NCBI GenBank assembly: GCA_023428025.1
Contig: JAEYZN010000018.1
Location: forward strand, 1 to 52,174
DNA length: 52,174 nucleotides
Source: Bacillota bacterium
GTDB taxonomy: Bacteria; Bacillota; Clostridia; Christensenellales; SZUA-584
Reading direction: 5' to 3'
The notes under the pieces: generated by a model
Database searches by the model: none
Told to the model about the DNA's origin: nothing
The model's input: the letters and a program-made list of their open reading frames with translations, nothing else
Program-made: the position numbers and the translations under genes
Shown: piece by piece, positions 1-7,225 of the stretch
How the letters are laid out: each line of letters opens with the position of its first letter
Position numbering within the stretch: the first letter of the stretch is position 1

Positions 1-1
1 A

Positions 2-208
2 GGGCATATGCCATGGGACGAGATGGGCCGGGCGCTGCGCGACATCGGCTATCAGGGCTACGCCATCATGGAACCGTTCGTCAAAATGGGCGGCGGCGTG
101 GGCAGCGATATCAAGGTCTGGCGGGATTTATCCGATGACGCGAGCGAAGAGCAGCTGGACGCGGACATCGCGGAATCGGTGAAGTTTGTGCGCGGGAAAT
201 TCAACTGA
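2..208 (+). CDS. D-tagatose/D-allulose 3-epimerase family protein, C-terminal fragment
   Basis: Only the last 68 residues lie in the window; the gene starts upstream of base 1. The fragment opens with GHMPWDEMGRALRDIGYQG and continues through IMEPFV and GSDIKVWRDL, which resembles the C-terminal end of ketose 3-epimerases (D-tagatose/D-allulose 3-epimerase group) in the AP-endonuclease-2-like TIM-barrel superfamily. Such enzymes interconvert C3 epimers of free ketohexoses, for example D-allulose and D-fructose. The metal and substrate ligands are mostly outside the window, so the substrate cannot be judged. A terminator follows at 234-264, so this gene ends the upstream transcription unit. 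The neighbouring isomerase, kinases and aldolase fit rare-ketose use, but that link is inferred. Confidence 0.75.
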   Translation, partial: GHMPWDEMGRALRDIGYQGYAIMEPFVKMGGGVGSDIKVWRDLSDDASEEQLDADIAESVKFVRGKFN

Positions 209-233
209 CGTTTTACCTCGTTTTTGTGGCTGG

Positions 234-264
234 GCGGGATGAAGTGTGGTCCCGCTCTTTTTTT
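234..264 (+). terminator. Rho-independent terminator after the epimerase gene
   Basis: GCGGGA at 234-239 pairs with TCCCGC at 250-255 around a 10-base loop and is followed by TCTTTTTTT. It lies 26 bases after the stop codon of the epimerase fragment. Confidence 0.8.
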
Positions 265-299
265 ATGTGGATTTCAACATCGGCATTATACTTATGAAA

Positions 300-315
300 A
301 ATTGTTAAAACAATT
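300..315. promoter_or_regulatory. Palindrome upstream of the first ROK gene, possible operator
   Basis: AATTGTT at 300-306 and AACAATT at 309-315 form an inverted repeat with a two-base centre. The string AATTGTTAAAA recurs at 395-405 in the second palindrome, so both may bind the same regulator. It lies upstream of the -35 box. The protein that binds it is inferred only from position. Confidence 0.4.
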
Positions 316-363
316 AATAAGAAATAATGGCATATAAATAAAAAATATTTGAAAATATGTATA

Positions 364-392
364 TTGACAAAAATGAGACTGTATACTAGGAT
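364..392 (+). promoter_or_regulatory. Sigma-A-type promoter of the first ROK gene
   Basis: TTGACA at 364-369 is a perfect -35 box, followed after 17 bases by TAGGAT at 387-392 (4 of 6 to consensus). The expected start of transcription falls inside the palindrome at 397-415, as for a repressed promoter. Confidence 0.55.
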
Positions 393-396
393 ATAA

Positions 397-415
397 TTGT
401 TAAAATAAATAACAA
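397..415. promoter_or_regulatory. Inverted-repeat operator overlapping the transcription start of the first ROK gene
   Basis: TTGTTA at 397-402 and TAACAA at 410-415 are perfect arms around a 7-base AT-rich centre. Placement just after the -10 box fits autorepression by the ROK protein encoded immediately downstream. Confidence 0.45.
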
Positions 416-442
416 ACGCTGACCGATGGGAGAAGCCGGACG

Positions 443-1597
443 GTGCAGACGCGCAACTCATCCTACAACAAAATGTTCAACCGGCGCATCATCGTGCGTT
501 CGTTGTTTCAAAAGAAGCTGTCCCGCGCGGAGTTTGCCCGTTTGACAGGGCTTTCCCGGGCGGCCATCACGATGCTGGCGGACGAGCTGATCGGCGAGGG
601 CGTGATCCGTGAATGCGGCATCGATGAAAACAGCGTCGTGGGGCGCAATCCGTCGCTGCTGGAGATCGTTCCGGACTGCTATCGCATACTGAGCGTGGAC
701 ATCGCGCGGGACGGATGCAGCGTGGGCGTGGTCAGCTTTGGCGGCGAGGTGCTGGCGGCGCAGCGGGTTCCCGTCGCGGCGGAGGCGTCGCCGCAGGAGA
801 TCGTTGAACAGATATGCGCTATACTCAAGCATCTGACGGATACGGTGGGCGAAGCGCCCATACTGGGCTTTGGGATCACGACGCCGGGACCGGTGGACAC
901 GACGCACGGCCGCGTTGACGATATCCCTGACTTTGCATTATGGAGCCGCTTCAGCATCGTCGACGAGTTCAAAAAGCATGTGGACTATGACATCACGTTT
1001 GAGCGGGACGCCAATGCCGTGTCGCTGGCGGAGCTGTATTTTGGATACGGCAGGCAGTGCGACGATTTCATGGTGGTGCTGTCGTACACCGGCGTGGGGC
1101 TGGGGGTGGTCAAGAACCGCCGCCTTTACAGTGGCAAATTCGGGCTGACGCCGGAGTTGGGCCATGTCACGGTGGACATGAACGGCGGCACGTGCATCTG
1201 CGGCAACAGGGGCTGCCTTCACGACTATTACGGCGTGAACATCATTCTGAGGCAGGTCCGGCGGGACTTTCCGCAGGTGACGGGCTGGCCGGAGATCGTG
1301 GACCGGGCATACGATGGAGAGCAGTACTTCATCAACGTGGTCGACCGTTCGGCGCGCGTTTTGTCCATCGGGGTGATCGATGCGGTCAATCTGTTCGCCA
1401 TTGACACCGTGATCGTCTCCGGGTTCAATACCTACCGGCCCGACATGTTTCTGGAGGCGCTGCAGGGTTACGTCCGGACCTCTCACATTGCGCGCAACTT
1501 CTACGACGTGAATGTATACGGCACGCAGATGCAAAAGTATGAGAACCTGGTCGGCGCCGCCGCGGGTGTGATCGAAAAGAACCTAAACATCCATTAG
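443..1597 (+). CDS. ROK family transcriptional repressor (NagC/XylR-type)
   Basis: The 384-residue protein has an N-terminal winged helix-turn-helix (about residues 15-65, FARLTGLSRAAITMLADELI) and a ROK sugar-kinase-like domain. The zinc-binding signature is present as CICGNRGC after ELGH, near residue 250. The kinase phosphate loop DxGxT is degenerate (DIARDGCS), as is usual for ROK repressors, so catalysis is unlikely. Members of this family bind operator DNA and are released by a sugar or sugar phosphate. The GTG start at 443 is chosen because GGGAG lies about ten bases upstream; an ATG at 473 would cut into the helix-turn-helix arm. A promoter and two palindromes precede it and a terminator follows, so it is probably a single-gene, self-regulated unit. 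The effector is unknown. Confidence 0.88.
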   Translation: MQTRNSSYNKMFNRRIIVRSLFQKKLSRAEFARLTGLSRAAITMLADELIGEGVIRECGIDENSVVGRNPSLLEIVPDCYRILSVDIARDGCSVGVVSFGGEVLAAQRVPVAAEASPQEIVEQICAILKHLTDTVGEAPILGFGITTPGPVDTTHGRVDDIPDFALWSRFSIVDEFKKHVDYDITFERDANAVSLAELYFGYGRQCDDFMVVLSYTGVGLGVVKNRRLYSGKFGLTPELGHVTVDMNGGTCICGNRGCLHDYYGVNIILRQVRRDFPQVTGWPEIVDRAYDGEQYFINVVDRSARVLSIGVIDAVNLFAIDTVIVSGFNTYRPDMFLEALQGYVRTSHIARNFYDVNVYGTQMQKYENLVGAAAGVIEKNLNIH

Positions 1598-1631
1598 GTC
1601 AATTATAAAATGAGTTCTGCCGATGATTTTT

Positions 1632-1666
1632 CCTTTAACCCTCCCCAGGTTAAAGGCCTTTTTTTA
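1632..1666 (+). terminator. Rho-independent terminator after the first ROK gene
   Basis: A perfect nine-base stem, CCTTTAACC at 1632-1640 with GGTTAAAGG at 1648-1656, has a 7-base loop and is followed by CC and a run of seven T. Confidence 0.92.
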
Positions 1667-1725
1667 GTTGGGAAATTTTTTCTTAAAGAAGGAATTACGG
1701 TAAGTTCGTCGAATAAGTATATCAG

Positions 1726-1746
1726 TTAATTAAACCGTTTAATAAA
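1726..1746. promoter_or_regulatory. Inverted repeat upstream of the second ROK gene, candidate operator
   Basis: TTAATTAAAC at 1726-1735 and GTTTAATAAA at 1737-1746 are inverted repeats matching at nine of ten positions around one central C. A weak -10-like TATATC ends three bases upstream (1718-1723). A second small repeat, TTGAA and TTCAA, lies at 1750-1764. The arm TTAATTAA resembles the operator arms found near 35.1, 37.0 and 41.7 kb, but the centre differs. Confidence 0.45.
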
Positions 1747-1809
1747 GTGTTGAACTAAATTCAAACAAAGTTTCATAATAATAAACCAAAGCCTCAAAGG
1801 AAAAATCGA

Positions 1810-3018
1810 TTGAAAACACAGGTGGCAAAGAAAAATCTCAATAATATTAAAATGCGCGCGTCCAATTTTGCGCTTGTGATCGATGCCGTGAGGGAACACG
1901 GGCAGATATCCCGCGCGGACCTCGCGCCCATCGTGGGGCTGACGTCCGCGACGATCACCAATCTGGTCAACCTCGGGCTGGAAGACGGCTATCTGGTCGA
2001 GGTGGGCAGCGGCAGCTCGCAGGGCGGCAGGCGGCCGAAGCTGATCGAGTTGAACAATGAAGCGGGCTATATCATCGGCACCGAGATCAACGCCAAGGAA
2101 GTCATCTGCGTGCTGACGGATTTCAAGGAAGATATCATCGACAAGCATTACTTTGCCATAGACCCCGGCGTGGAGGCGGAGGCGCTGATCGATAAAATCG
2201 TGGATATCGTGGACAGAATGCTGGAGGAAAACGATCTGGCAAGCGAGGACGTTTTCGGCGCCGGGTTTGCGACGATCGGCCCGTGCGACCATGTGAGCGG
2301 CGTCATCGTGCAGACGCCCAACTTTCCGAAATGGCGCAACGTCAGGGTCGCCGACCTGTTTCAGGAGAAGACGGGCATCAAGGTCTATCTGGAAAAAGAG
2401 ACGGCGGCATTCGCGCTCAACGAAGCCTGGCAGGACAAATCCAAGCGGTTCAAAAGAATCTTCTGCGTGAATGTGTTTGCGCTGGGCATCGGCGGCGGCA
2501 TGGCGCTGGACCGGGCCATATTCCACGGGCACAGGAGCGGCGGCCTGGAGATCGGCCATATGACGGTTCATCCGGACGGGCCCGAATGCGTCTGCGGAAA
2601 AAGAGGCTGCCTGGAACGCATGGCGGACGGCCGTGCGGCCATAGACTATTACAGGGAGTTTGCGGCCCAGGGGCTGCCCACGCAGATCGAGGACCCTGAA
2701 AATGCACGTCTCAGCGACATCATAGCCGGGGCGGAGGCGGGGGACGAAGCCTGTGCGGCGTCGATCAAACAGTGCGCGAAGTATCTGGGCAACGCGATAT
2801 CCAGCCTGATCTCCATCCTCGCGCCCGACGTCATCTACATCGGCGGCGAGTTTATTGACCAAAGTCATCTGCTGTTTGACGAGACGGTGAAGGAAGCGAG
2901 CGACCGCACCTATCCGTTCATCGACGCGGACATCGAGATCAGGCGGTCCACCTCCGGCAAGGACAGCGGCGCGCTGGGCGCCGTGGCCATGGTGTTGAAA
3001 AACATTTTCCTGACCTGA
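1810..3018 (+). CDS. ROK family transcriptional repressor (NagC/XylR-type)
   Basis: A 402-residue ROK regulator with an N-terminal helix-turn-helix at about residues 25-65 (ISRADLAPIVGLTSATITNLV). Its C-terminal ROK fold carries EIGHMTVHPDGPECVCGKRGC near residues 245-265, the GH plus Cys-rich zinc site. The phosphate-binding loop is not kinase-like (GTEINAKE), so a DNA-binding regulator is the best call. TTG at 1810 is chosen because AAAGGA lies eight bases before it; ATG at 1852 is a possible alternative. It is followed 53 bases later by the isomerase gene without an obvious terminator or promoter, suggesting cotranscription. It probably controls that isomerase and the ABC importer; the inducer is not evident. 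Confidence 0.88.
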   Translation: MKTQVAKKNLNNIKMRASNFALVIDAVREHGQISRADLAPIVGLTSATITNLVNLGLEDGYLVEVGSGSSQGGRRPKLIELNNEAGYIIGTEINAKEVICVLTDFKEDIIDKHYFAIDPGVEAEALIDKIVDIVDRMLEENDLASEDVFGAGFATIGPCDHVSGVIVQTPNFPKWRNVRVADLFQEKTGIKVYLEKETAAFALNEAWQDKSKRFKRIFCVNVFALGIGGGMALDRAIFHGHRSGGLEIGHMTVHPDGPECVCGKRGCLERMADGRAAIDYYREFAAQGLPTQIEDPENARLSDIIAGAEAGDEACAASIKQCAKYLGNAISSLISILAPDVIYIGGEFIDQSHLLFDETVKEASDRTYPFIDADIEIRRSTSGKDSGALGAVAMVLKNIFLT

Positions 3019-3071
3019 AAGGCAGGAAGCCCCCCATAAATCCGTCACTGGACAGTAAGGAGCAAACAAAA

Positions 3072-3755
3072 ATGAAAAGAAGTCAGATCAACGGGGCGAT
3101 CAAGTGGGCGCTGGCGCTGTTCGAAAAAAACAATATCTTTCTGCCCGAGTTTGGTTACTGGAAAATGGACGAGTGGAAGGCCAACAAAGACAGGCTGGAA
3201 ACCATCAAAAAAGTGATGCTGGGCTGGGACATCACGGACTATGGCCTGAGTGATTATGACCGTCTGGGCGGCGTGCTGTTCACAGTGCGTAACGGGGATC
3301 AGAAGGACCCCTCCGTCGGCGTGCCCTACGCGGAGAAGTATATATTGCTGAAGGACAGCCAGCGGCTGCCGCTGCATTTTCATTTCACCAAGACGGAAGA
3401 CATCATCAACCGGGCGGGCGGCGTGCTGGCCATGAAGCTGTATAACGCATTGCCCAACTATGAAATCGACTATGAGAAGCCGGTGTCGGTGTACTGCGAC
3501 GGCATCAGGAAATCGGCCGCGCCGGGCGAGCTCATCACCATCCGCCCCGGCAGCAGCATATCGCTCACCCCGTTCATGTACCATCAGTTCTGGGCGCTGG
3601 AGGGCGAGGGCGACCTCATCTGCGGCGAGGTGTCGTCCGTGAACGACGACAACGTGGACAATTACTTCTATGAGAAGCTGCCGCGCTTTGGAGACGCGGA
3701 GGAGGACGAGGCCGCATTGCTGCCGCTGTGCAACGAATACGGCAAGTGGCTGTAG
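3072..3755 (+). CDS. D-lyxose isomerase family (cupin sugar isomerase)
   Basis: The 227-residue protein has the length of D-lyxose ketol-isomerases. The cupin metal site is visible: LPLHFHFTKTEDI near residues 97-110 provides His, His and Glu/Asp ligands, and a further His lies in PFMYHQFWAL near residue 172. Family members interconvert D-lyxose and D-xylulose and often also D-mannose and D-fructose, using a divalent metal in the cytoplasm. It has a strong GTAAGGAG ribosome site and lies between a ROK repressor and a sugar ABC importer. With the downstream kinases, phosphofructokinase homologue and aldolase it would feed a ketose into lower glycolysis. The physiological substrate (lyxose, mannose or another aldose) cannot be decided from sequence. 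Confidence 0.85.
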   Translation: MKRSQINGAIKWALALFEKNNIFLPEFGYWKMDEWKANKDRLETIKKVMLGWDITDYGLSDYDRLGGVLFTVRNGDQKDPSVGVPYAEKYILLKDSQRLPLHFHFTKTEDIINRAGGVLAMKLYNALPNYEIDYEKPVSVYCDGIRKSAAPGELITIRPGSSISLTPFMYHQFWALEGEGDLICGEVSSVNDDNVDNYFYEKLPRFGDAEEDEAALLPLCNEYGKWL

Positions 3756-3762
3756 GATTTTT

Positions 3763-3781
3763 GTTTACTCTTTCACTAAAC
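3763..3781. promoter_or_regulatory. Small inverted repeat in the gap before the ABC importer
   Basis: GTTTA at 3763-3767 and TAAAC at 3777-3781 flank a 9-base spacer just after the isomerase stop. The rest of the 224-base gap (3756-3979) contains TTGACT at 3787-3792 with no convincing -10 box. Function is not established. Confidence 0.25.
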
Positions 3782-3979
3782 ATAGATTGACTTCAAAGAA
3801 GATAGTTTAATTCGCTCTGGGTATTGGGGAACAGACTTTTATTTCATGCATCCATTTTCAGCAGAACATCTCATTGCAGGCATCCGAAGGTATTCATAAT
3901 TTGTGATGTTTATTCAGGCTTGGTTTTTGTTTTATGCATGACGCATAAAAATCAATATATTGGAAGGAATGTATTCGGC

Positions 3980-4729
3980 ATGGCAGAACCAATTTTAAAA
4001 GCGACTGGAGTATACAAGCACTTCGGAAGTGTGGTCGCGCTGAGTTCAATTAATTTTGAACTGAATGCCGGGGAAGTCATGGGCCTTGTGGGGGACAATG
4101 GCGCAGGCAAAAGCACCTTTATCAAGGTGCTCTCCGGAGTCTACAAGCGTGACGGCGGCGACATCATATTCAAGGGCAGGCATATCGATTTCAAGTCGCC
4201 GAAGGAAGCGATCGATGCGGGCATCGAAACGGTGTATCAGGACCTGGCGCTTGCGCCGCAGCTGCCGATCTATTCAAACATGTTCCTGGGCCGTGAGATC
4301 ATGAAGAAGGGCCTTTGGGGCAAGCTGGGCGTGGTGGACAAGAACGCGATGAGGAAAGAGGTTGAGGAAAGGCTCGCGAAGATGAAATCGCGGCTGAACC
4401 ATGTGGACCAGCTTGTGGGCACGCTTTCGGGCGGGCAGCGGCAGGCGGTGGCGATTACCAGGGCGATCGGCTGGGGCAAAGAAGTGGTGATCATGGACGA
4501 ACCGACGGCGGCGCTGGGCGTGAAGGAGTCCCACCAGGTGCTGGATCTGATCAAGGATATCAAGGCGCACGGCGTCGCGGTTATCTTTATCAGCCACACC
4601 ATCCCGCACGTCATGGAAGTGACGGACAAGATCCATGTTCTGCGGCTCGGCGAGTCGGTGGTGCATCTTGACACCAAGGACACCACGTACGAAGAAGTCG
4701 TCCAGTACATCACTGGCTCCAAATCCTGA
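3980..4729 (+). CDS. Sugar ABC transporter ATP-binding protein (single domain, FrcA-like)
   Basis: ATPase subunit of a CUT2-type sugar importer. At 249 residues it has one nucleotide-binding domain, like fructose-type FrcA, rather than the ~500-residue tandem form encoded twice elsewhere in this window. Walker A is GDNGAGKST (about residues 36-44), the signature is LSGGQRQAV, Walker B is VVIMDEPTAAL, and the switch His is in ISHTIPH. The reading frame stays open upstream to 3824, but ATG 3980 is preferred because GGAAGGA lies 11 bases before it and the protein then starts in the normal place for the family. The permease gene follows 17 bases later. Confidence 0.88.
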   Translation: MAEPILKATGVYKHFGSVVALSSINFELNAGEVMGLVGDNGAGKSTFIKVLSGVYKRDGGDIIFKGRHIDFKSPKEAIDAGIETVYQDLALAPQLPIYSNMFLGREIMKKGLWGKLGVVDKNAMRKEVEERLAKMKSRLNHVDQLVGTLSGGQRQAVAITRAIGWGKEVVIMDEPTAALGVKESHQVLDLIKDIKAHGVAVIFISHTIPHVMEVTDKIHVLRLGESVVHLDTKDTTYEEVVQYITGSKS

Positions 4730-4746
4730 AAGGGGGTACACATGGC

Positions 4747-5736
4747 ATGACCAATGAGATCAAACAACAGACAAAACTGGGGAAATTGCTGAGCGACCTG
4801 TGGATCGTGTTCGTCTTTCTCGCGATCTATCTGATATTTGTCATTCTGGAACCGCTGTGCTTCACACTGCCGTTTTGGTCGTCCACATTCAACTATATGT
4901 CCGAGGTGCTCATTCTCGGCGTGGGCGTTATGTTCGTCGTCATCACCGGCGGTATCGACCTGTCCATCGGGCCGGTGGAAGGCTGCGTCAACGTGCTGGC
5001 CGCACTGGCCATCAAGGCGCTGGTGCCGCTGGTGGGCCCGGTGCTCGCCATCATCATCGGCGTGCTGGTGGCGCTGGCCACGGGCGCGCTGATCGGCACC
5101 ATCAACGCGCTGGTCATCACCAAGCTCAAGCTGGCGCCGTTCATCGCCACGCTGGGCATGAGCGTGATACTGACGGGCCTTGGCTATGTGTTCTGCAACG
5201 GCCTCGAGGTGGTGGGCCTGCCCAACGAGATATCGACGGTGGGCACATACCAGCTGTTCGGTTTCCTCGGCACCACCACGCTGGTCGCCTTCGCGGTGTG
5301 CATCATATTCGGCCTGATACTCAAAAACACCCGCTTCGGCGTTCACACCTACGCCTTCGGCAGCAACTCGGAGAGCACGAAGCGCGTGGGCATCAACACC
5401 ACCAAGCATCTGATCCGCGTGTATATGCTCTGCTCAACGCTGGCGGCGCTGGCGGGTATGACGCTGATGTTCCGGTTCAAGACCGGCTCTCCGCTGGCGG
5501 GGCAGAACGTGACGCTGTACGCCATCGCCGCGTGCGTCATCGGCGGCACGTCCGTCATGGGCGGCACGGGCAGGATGACAGGCACGCTGATCGGCTCCCT
5601 CATCATCTCGATACTGGTCACCGGCCTTGTTATGCTGGGCGTGCAGACCTACTGGCAGCAGGTGGCGACGGGCCTCATCATCATATTCGCGGTGTATTCC
5701 GACCAGCTGCGCCGGCAGCGCGATGTGACTGTTTGA
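4747..5736 (+). CDS. Sugar ABC transporter permease (CUT2 family)
   Basis: A 329-residue hydrophobic protein with eight to ten predicted membrane segments. It has the typical CUT2 motifs GIDLSIGPVEG (about residues 75-85) and CVIGGTSVMGGTGRMTGTLIG (about 263-283), the latter near the ATPase contact. It would form the membrane channel as a homodimer with the single-domain ATPase just upstream and the lipoprotein receptor just downstream. The ribosome site AAAGGGGG lies before the ATG at 4747. A three-codon frame, ATG GCA TGA, overlaps the region immediately upstream but is probably chance. Substrate is inferred from neighbours only: a ketose, mannose or lyxose-like sugar. Confidence 0.88.
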   Translation: MTNEIKQQTKLGKLLSDLWIVFVFLAIYLIFVILEPLCFTLPFWSSTFNYMSEVLILGVGVMFVVITGGIDLSIGPVEGCVNVLAALAIKALVPLVGPVLAIIIGVLVALATGALIGTINALVITKLKLAPFIATLGMSVILTGLGYVFCNGLEVVGLPNEISTVGTYQLFGFLGTTTLVAFAVCIIFGLILKNTRFGVHTYAFGSNSESTKRVGINTTKHLIRVYMLCSTLAALAGMTLMFRFKTGSPLAGQNVTLYAIAACVIGGTSVMGGTGRMTGTLIGSLIISILVTGLVMLGVQTYWQQVATGLIIIFAVYSDQLRRQRDVTV

Positions 5737-5798
5737 TATGAACTATGAATTGGTTGGATCAACCAATAAAATAATTGACTTATGGAGGAACCAAAAAA

Positions 5799-6845
5799 AT
5801 GAAGAAAACATTGGTATTCGTGCTGGCAATCGTGATGCTGGCCGGTATGGTTCTGGCTGGTTGCGCACAGACCCCGGCGCCCGTTGAGGAATCCGCGGCG
5901 CCCACCGAAGCGCCCGCCGCCGAGTCGGTAGAGCCCTCCGAAGAAGCCCCCGTCGAAGCGCCTGCGGAATCCAAGCACATCGTGTTCATTCAGGGTGTGG
6001 CTGGCGACGAATTCTACATCACCATGGGCAAGGGCATTCAGGCCGCCTGTGATGAAGCGGGTTACACGATGGAGATTCTGGGCGCGGCGAAATGGGACTA
6101 CACCCTCCAGACGCCTATCGTGGAATCTTTGGTGGCCAAAGCGAGCCAAATCGACATGGTCATCATGGCGCCGGTGCATTCCGACTCCCTGATCGCGCCG
6201 ATGAAGAAGCTGGCCGACGCGGGCGTGCCGATCATCACAGTGGACACCAACATCAACGATGACACCATCGCGCTGTGTAACATCACCTCCGACAACCACC
6301 AGGGCGGCGAAGTCGCGGCGGACATGCTGGCCGAGATGATCGGCGGCAAGGGCGAAGTGGCTGTCATGAACACCAACGTGGGCGTGACCACGACGGAAGC
6401 CAGAGCGAAGGGCTTCAAGGATCAGATCGCGGCGAAGTATCCGGACATCAAGATCGTTTCGGACGAGTACTGTGAAGACGAAGCTGAAAAAGCGGCCTCC
6501 ATCATTCAGGCGGCTGTGCTGAAGAACCCCAACATCGCGGGTGTGTTCGGCGTCAACCTGTACTCCGCTCTGGGCAGCGCTCAGGGGCTTGAGTCCGCCG
6601 GCGTCGATATTCCGGTGTTCAGCTACGACGCGGGCCCGGCGCAGATCGAGTATCTGGCCGAGGGCGTGATCAACGCGACGGTTTGCCAGAAGCCTTATGA
6701 AATCGGCTCGAAGGCTGTGGAAGTGGCCAAACAGTTCTTCGGCGGCCAGACCACGTTCGAAAATGTCATGATCGACAACGTTGTGGCAACGACGGAGAAC
6801 ATGAACGATCCTGAAATCAGCAAGTGGTTTTACGTCGCTGACTAA
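5799..6845 (+). CDS. Sugar ABC transporter substrate-binding lipoprotein (RbsB/PBP1 type)
   Basis: A 348-residue receptor. The N-terminus is a lipoprotein signal: Lys-Lys, a hydrophobic stretch and the lipobox VLAGC, followed by an Ala/Pro/Glu-rich linker to about residue 50. The remaining 300 residues have the type-I periplasmic-binding fold (IVFIQGVAGDEFYITMGKGI start, FSYDAGPAQIEYLAEGVI hinge). It would be anchored outside the membrane and deliver a monosaccharide to the permease. ATG 5799 is preferred over TTG 5775 because GGAGG at 5784-5788 is correctly spaced. A strong terminator ends the operon at 6861-6895. Confidence 0.9.
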   Translation: MKKTLVFVLAIVMLAGMVLAGCAQTPAPVEESAAPTEAPAAESVEPSEEAPVEAPAESKHIVFIQGVAGDEFYITMGKGIQAACDEAGYTMEILGAAKWDYTLQTPIVESLVAKASQIDMVIMAPVHSDSLIAPMKKLADAGVPIITVDTNINDDTIALCNITSDNHQGGEVAADMLAEMIGGKGEVAVMNTNVGVTTTEARAKGFKDQIAAKYPDIKIVSDEYCEDEAEKAASIIQAAVLKNPNIAGVFGVNLYSALGSAQGLESAGVDIPVFSYDAGPAQIEYLAEGVINATVCQKPYEIGSKAVEVAKQFFGGQTTFENVMIDNVVATTENMNDPEISKWFYVAD

Positions 6846-6860
6846 GACGGACCAGAAGCA

Positions 6861-6895
6861 AAAACTCAATAGGAGTCGTTCCTATTGAGTTTTTT
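6861..6895 (+). terminator. Strong Rho-independent terminator ending the first ABC operon
   Basis: A perfect 14-base stem, AAAACTCAATAGGA at 6861-6874 with its exact complement at 6880-6893, encloses a 5-base loop. A T run overlaps the right arm. Confidence 0.95.
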
Positions 6896-6911
6896 GCACC
6901 AGCATGGAACG

Positions 6912-6970
6912 CGGTCCGGCACAGCCGGTGTGCGGCGGTCTGCCTTGAGCGGAGGCAGGCCGCCGGACCG
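6912..6970 (+). other. Compact three-way-junction RNA candidate in an intergenic gap
   Basis: Three nested helices fit together with one unpaired base. P1 pairs CGGTCC 6912-6917 with GGACCG 6965-6970. P2 pairs GCACA 6919-6923 with TGTGC 6929-6933. P3 is 12 pairs (6934-6945 with 6953-6964, one G-U) with loop TGAGCGG. The element sits in the 318-base gap between the ABC operon terminator and the sugar kinase operon, about 240 bases before the kinase start. It has no anticodon or T-loop, so it is not a tRNA. It could be a leader RNA, a small RNA or a palindromic repeat. Strand is assigned from the neighbours. Confidence 0.35.
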
Positions 6971-7080
6971 ACTGCATGATGGCGGACGGCATGTTTCAGG
7001 ATAATGAAATTATTTTCAGATGGTATGGGACATACACATTCTCAAAAGGTATTGCCCATCGGGTAAAATCGGTGATATCA

Positions 7081-7117
7081 TCCTATAGGTGCCTGCTATC
7101 AGTATGCGTCTATAGGA
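7081..7117. repeat. Inverted repeat TCCTATAG / CTATAGGA in the kinase operon leader
   Basis: TCCTATAG at 7081-7088 and CTATAGGA at 7110-7117 are perfect inverted repeats 21 bases apart; CCTATAGG is itself palindromic. A direct repeat CGGCGGCTG follows within 7124-7145. It could be an operator or chance. No clear -35/-10 pair was recognised in 6971-7213. Confidence 0.3.
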
Positions 7118-7225
7118 AAATTTCGGCGGCTGCCAGCGGCGGCTGTAAAGCCTGACGGGTGACCAATATCGGAATCAAGGTCAACAGCAAAAAGCCCGAA
7201 GAAATAAATATAGATGAGAGCAGAT

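Noticed and set aside
4742..4750. Three-codon frame ATG GCA TGA overlapping the permease start
   Set aside because: It shares the ribosome site of the permease gene and is short enough to arise by chance; no second example is seen at other ABC junctions.
6912..6970. tRNA or integron attC site for the three-way junction
   Set aside because: There is no anticodon arm, T-loop GTTCRA or acceptor end, and no integrase or core-site pair (RYYYAAC/GTTRRRY).
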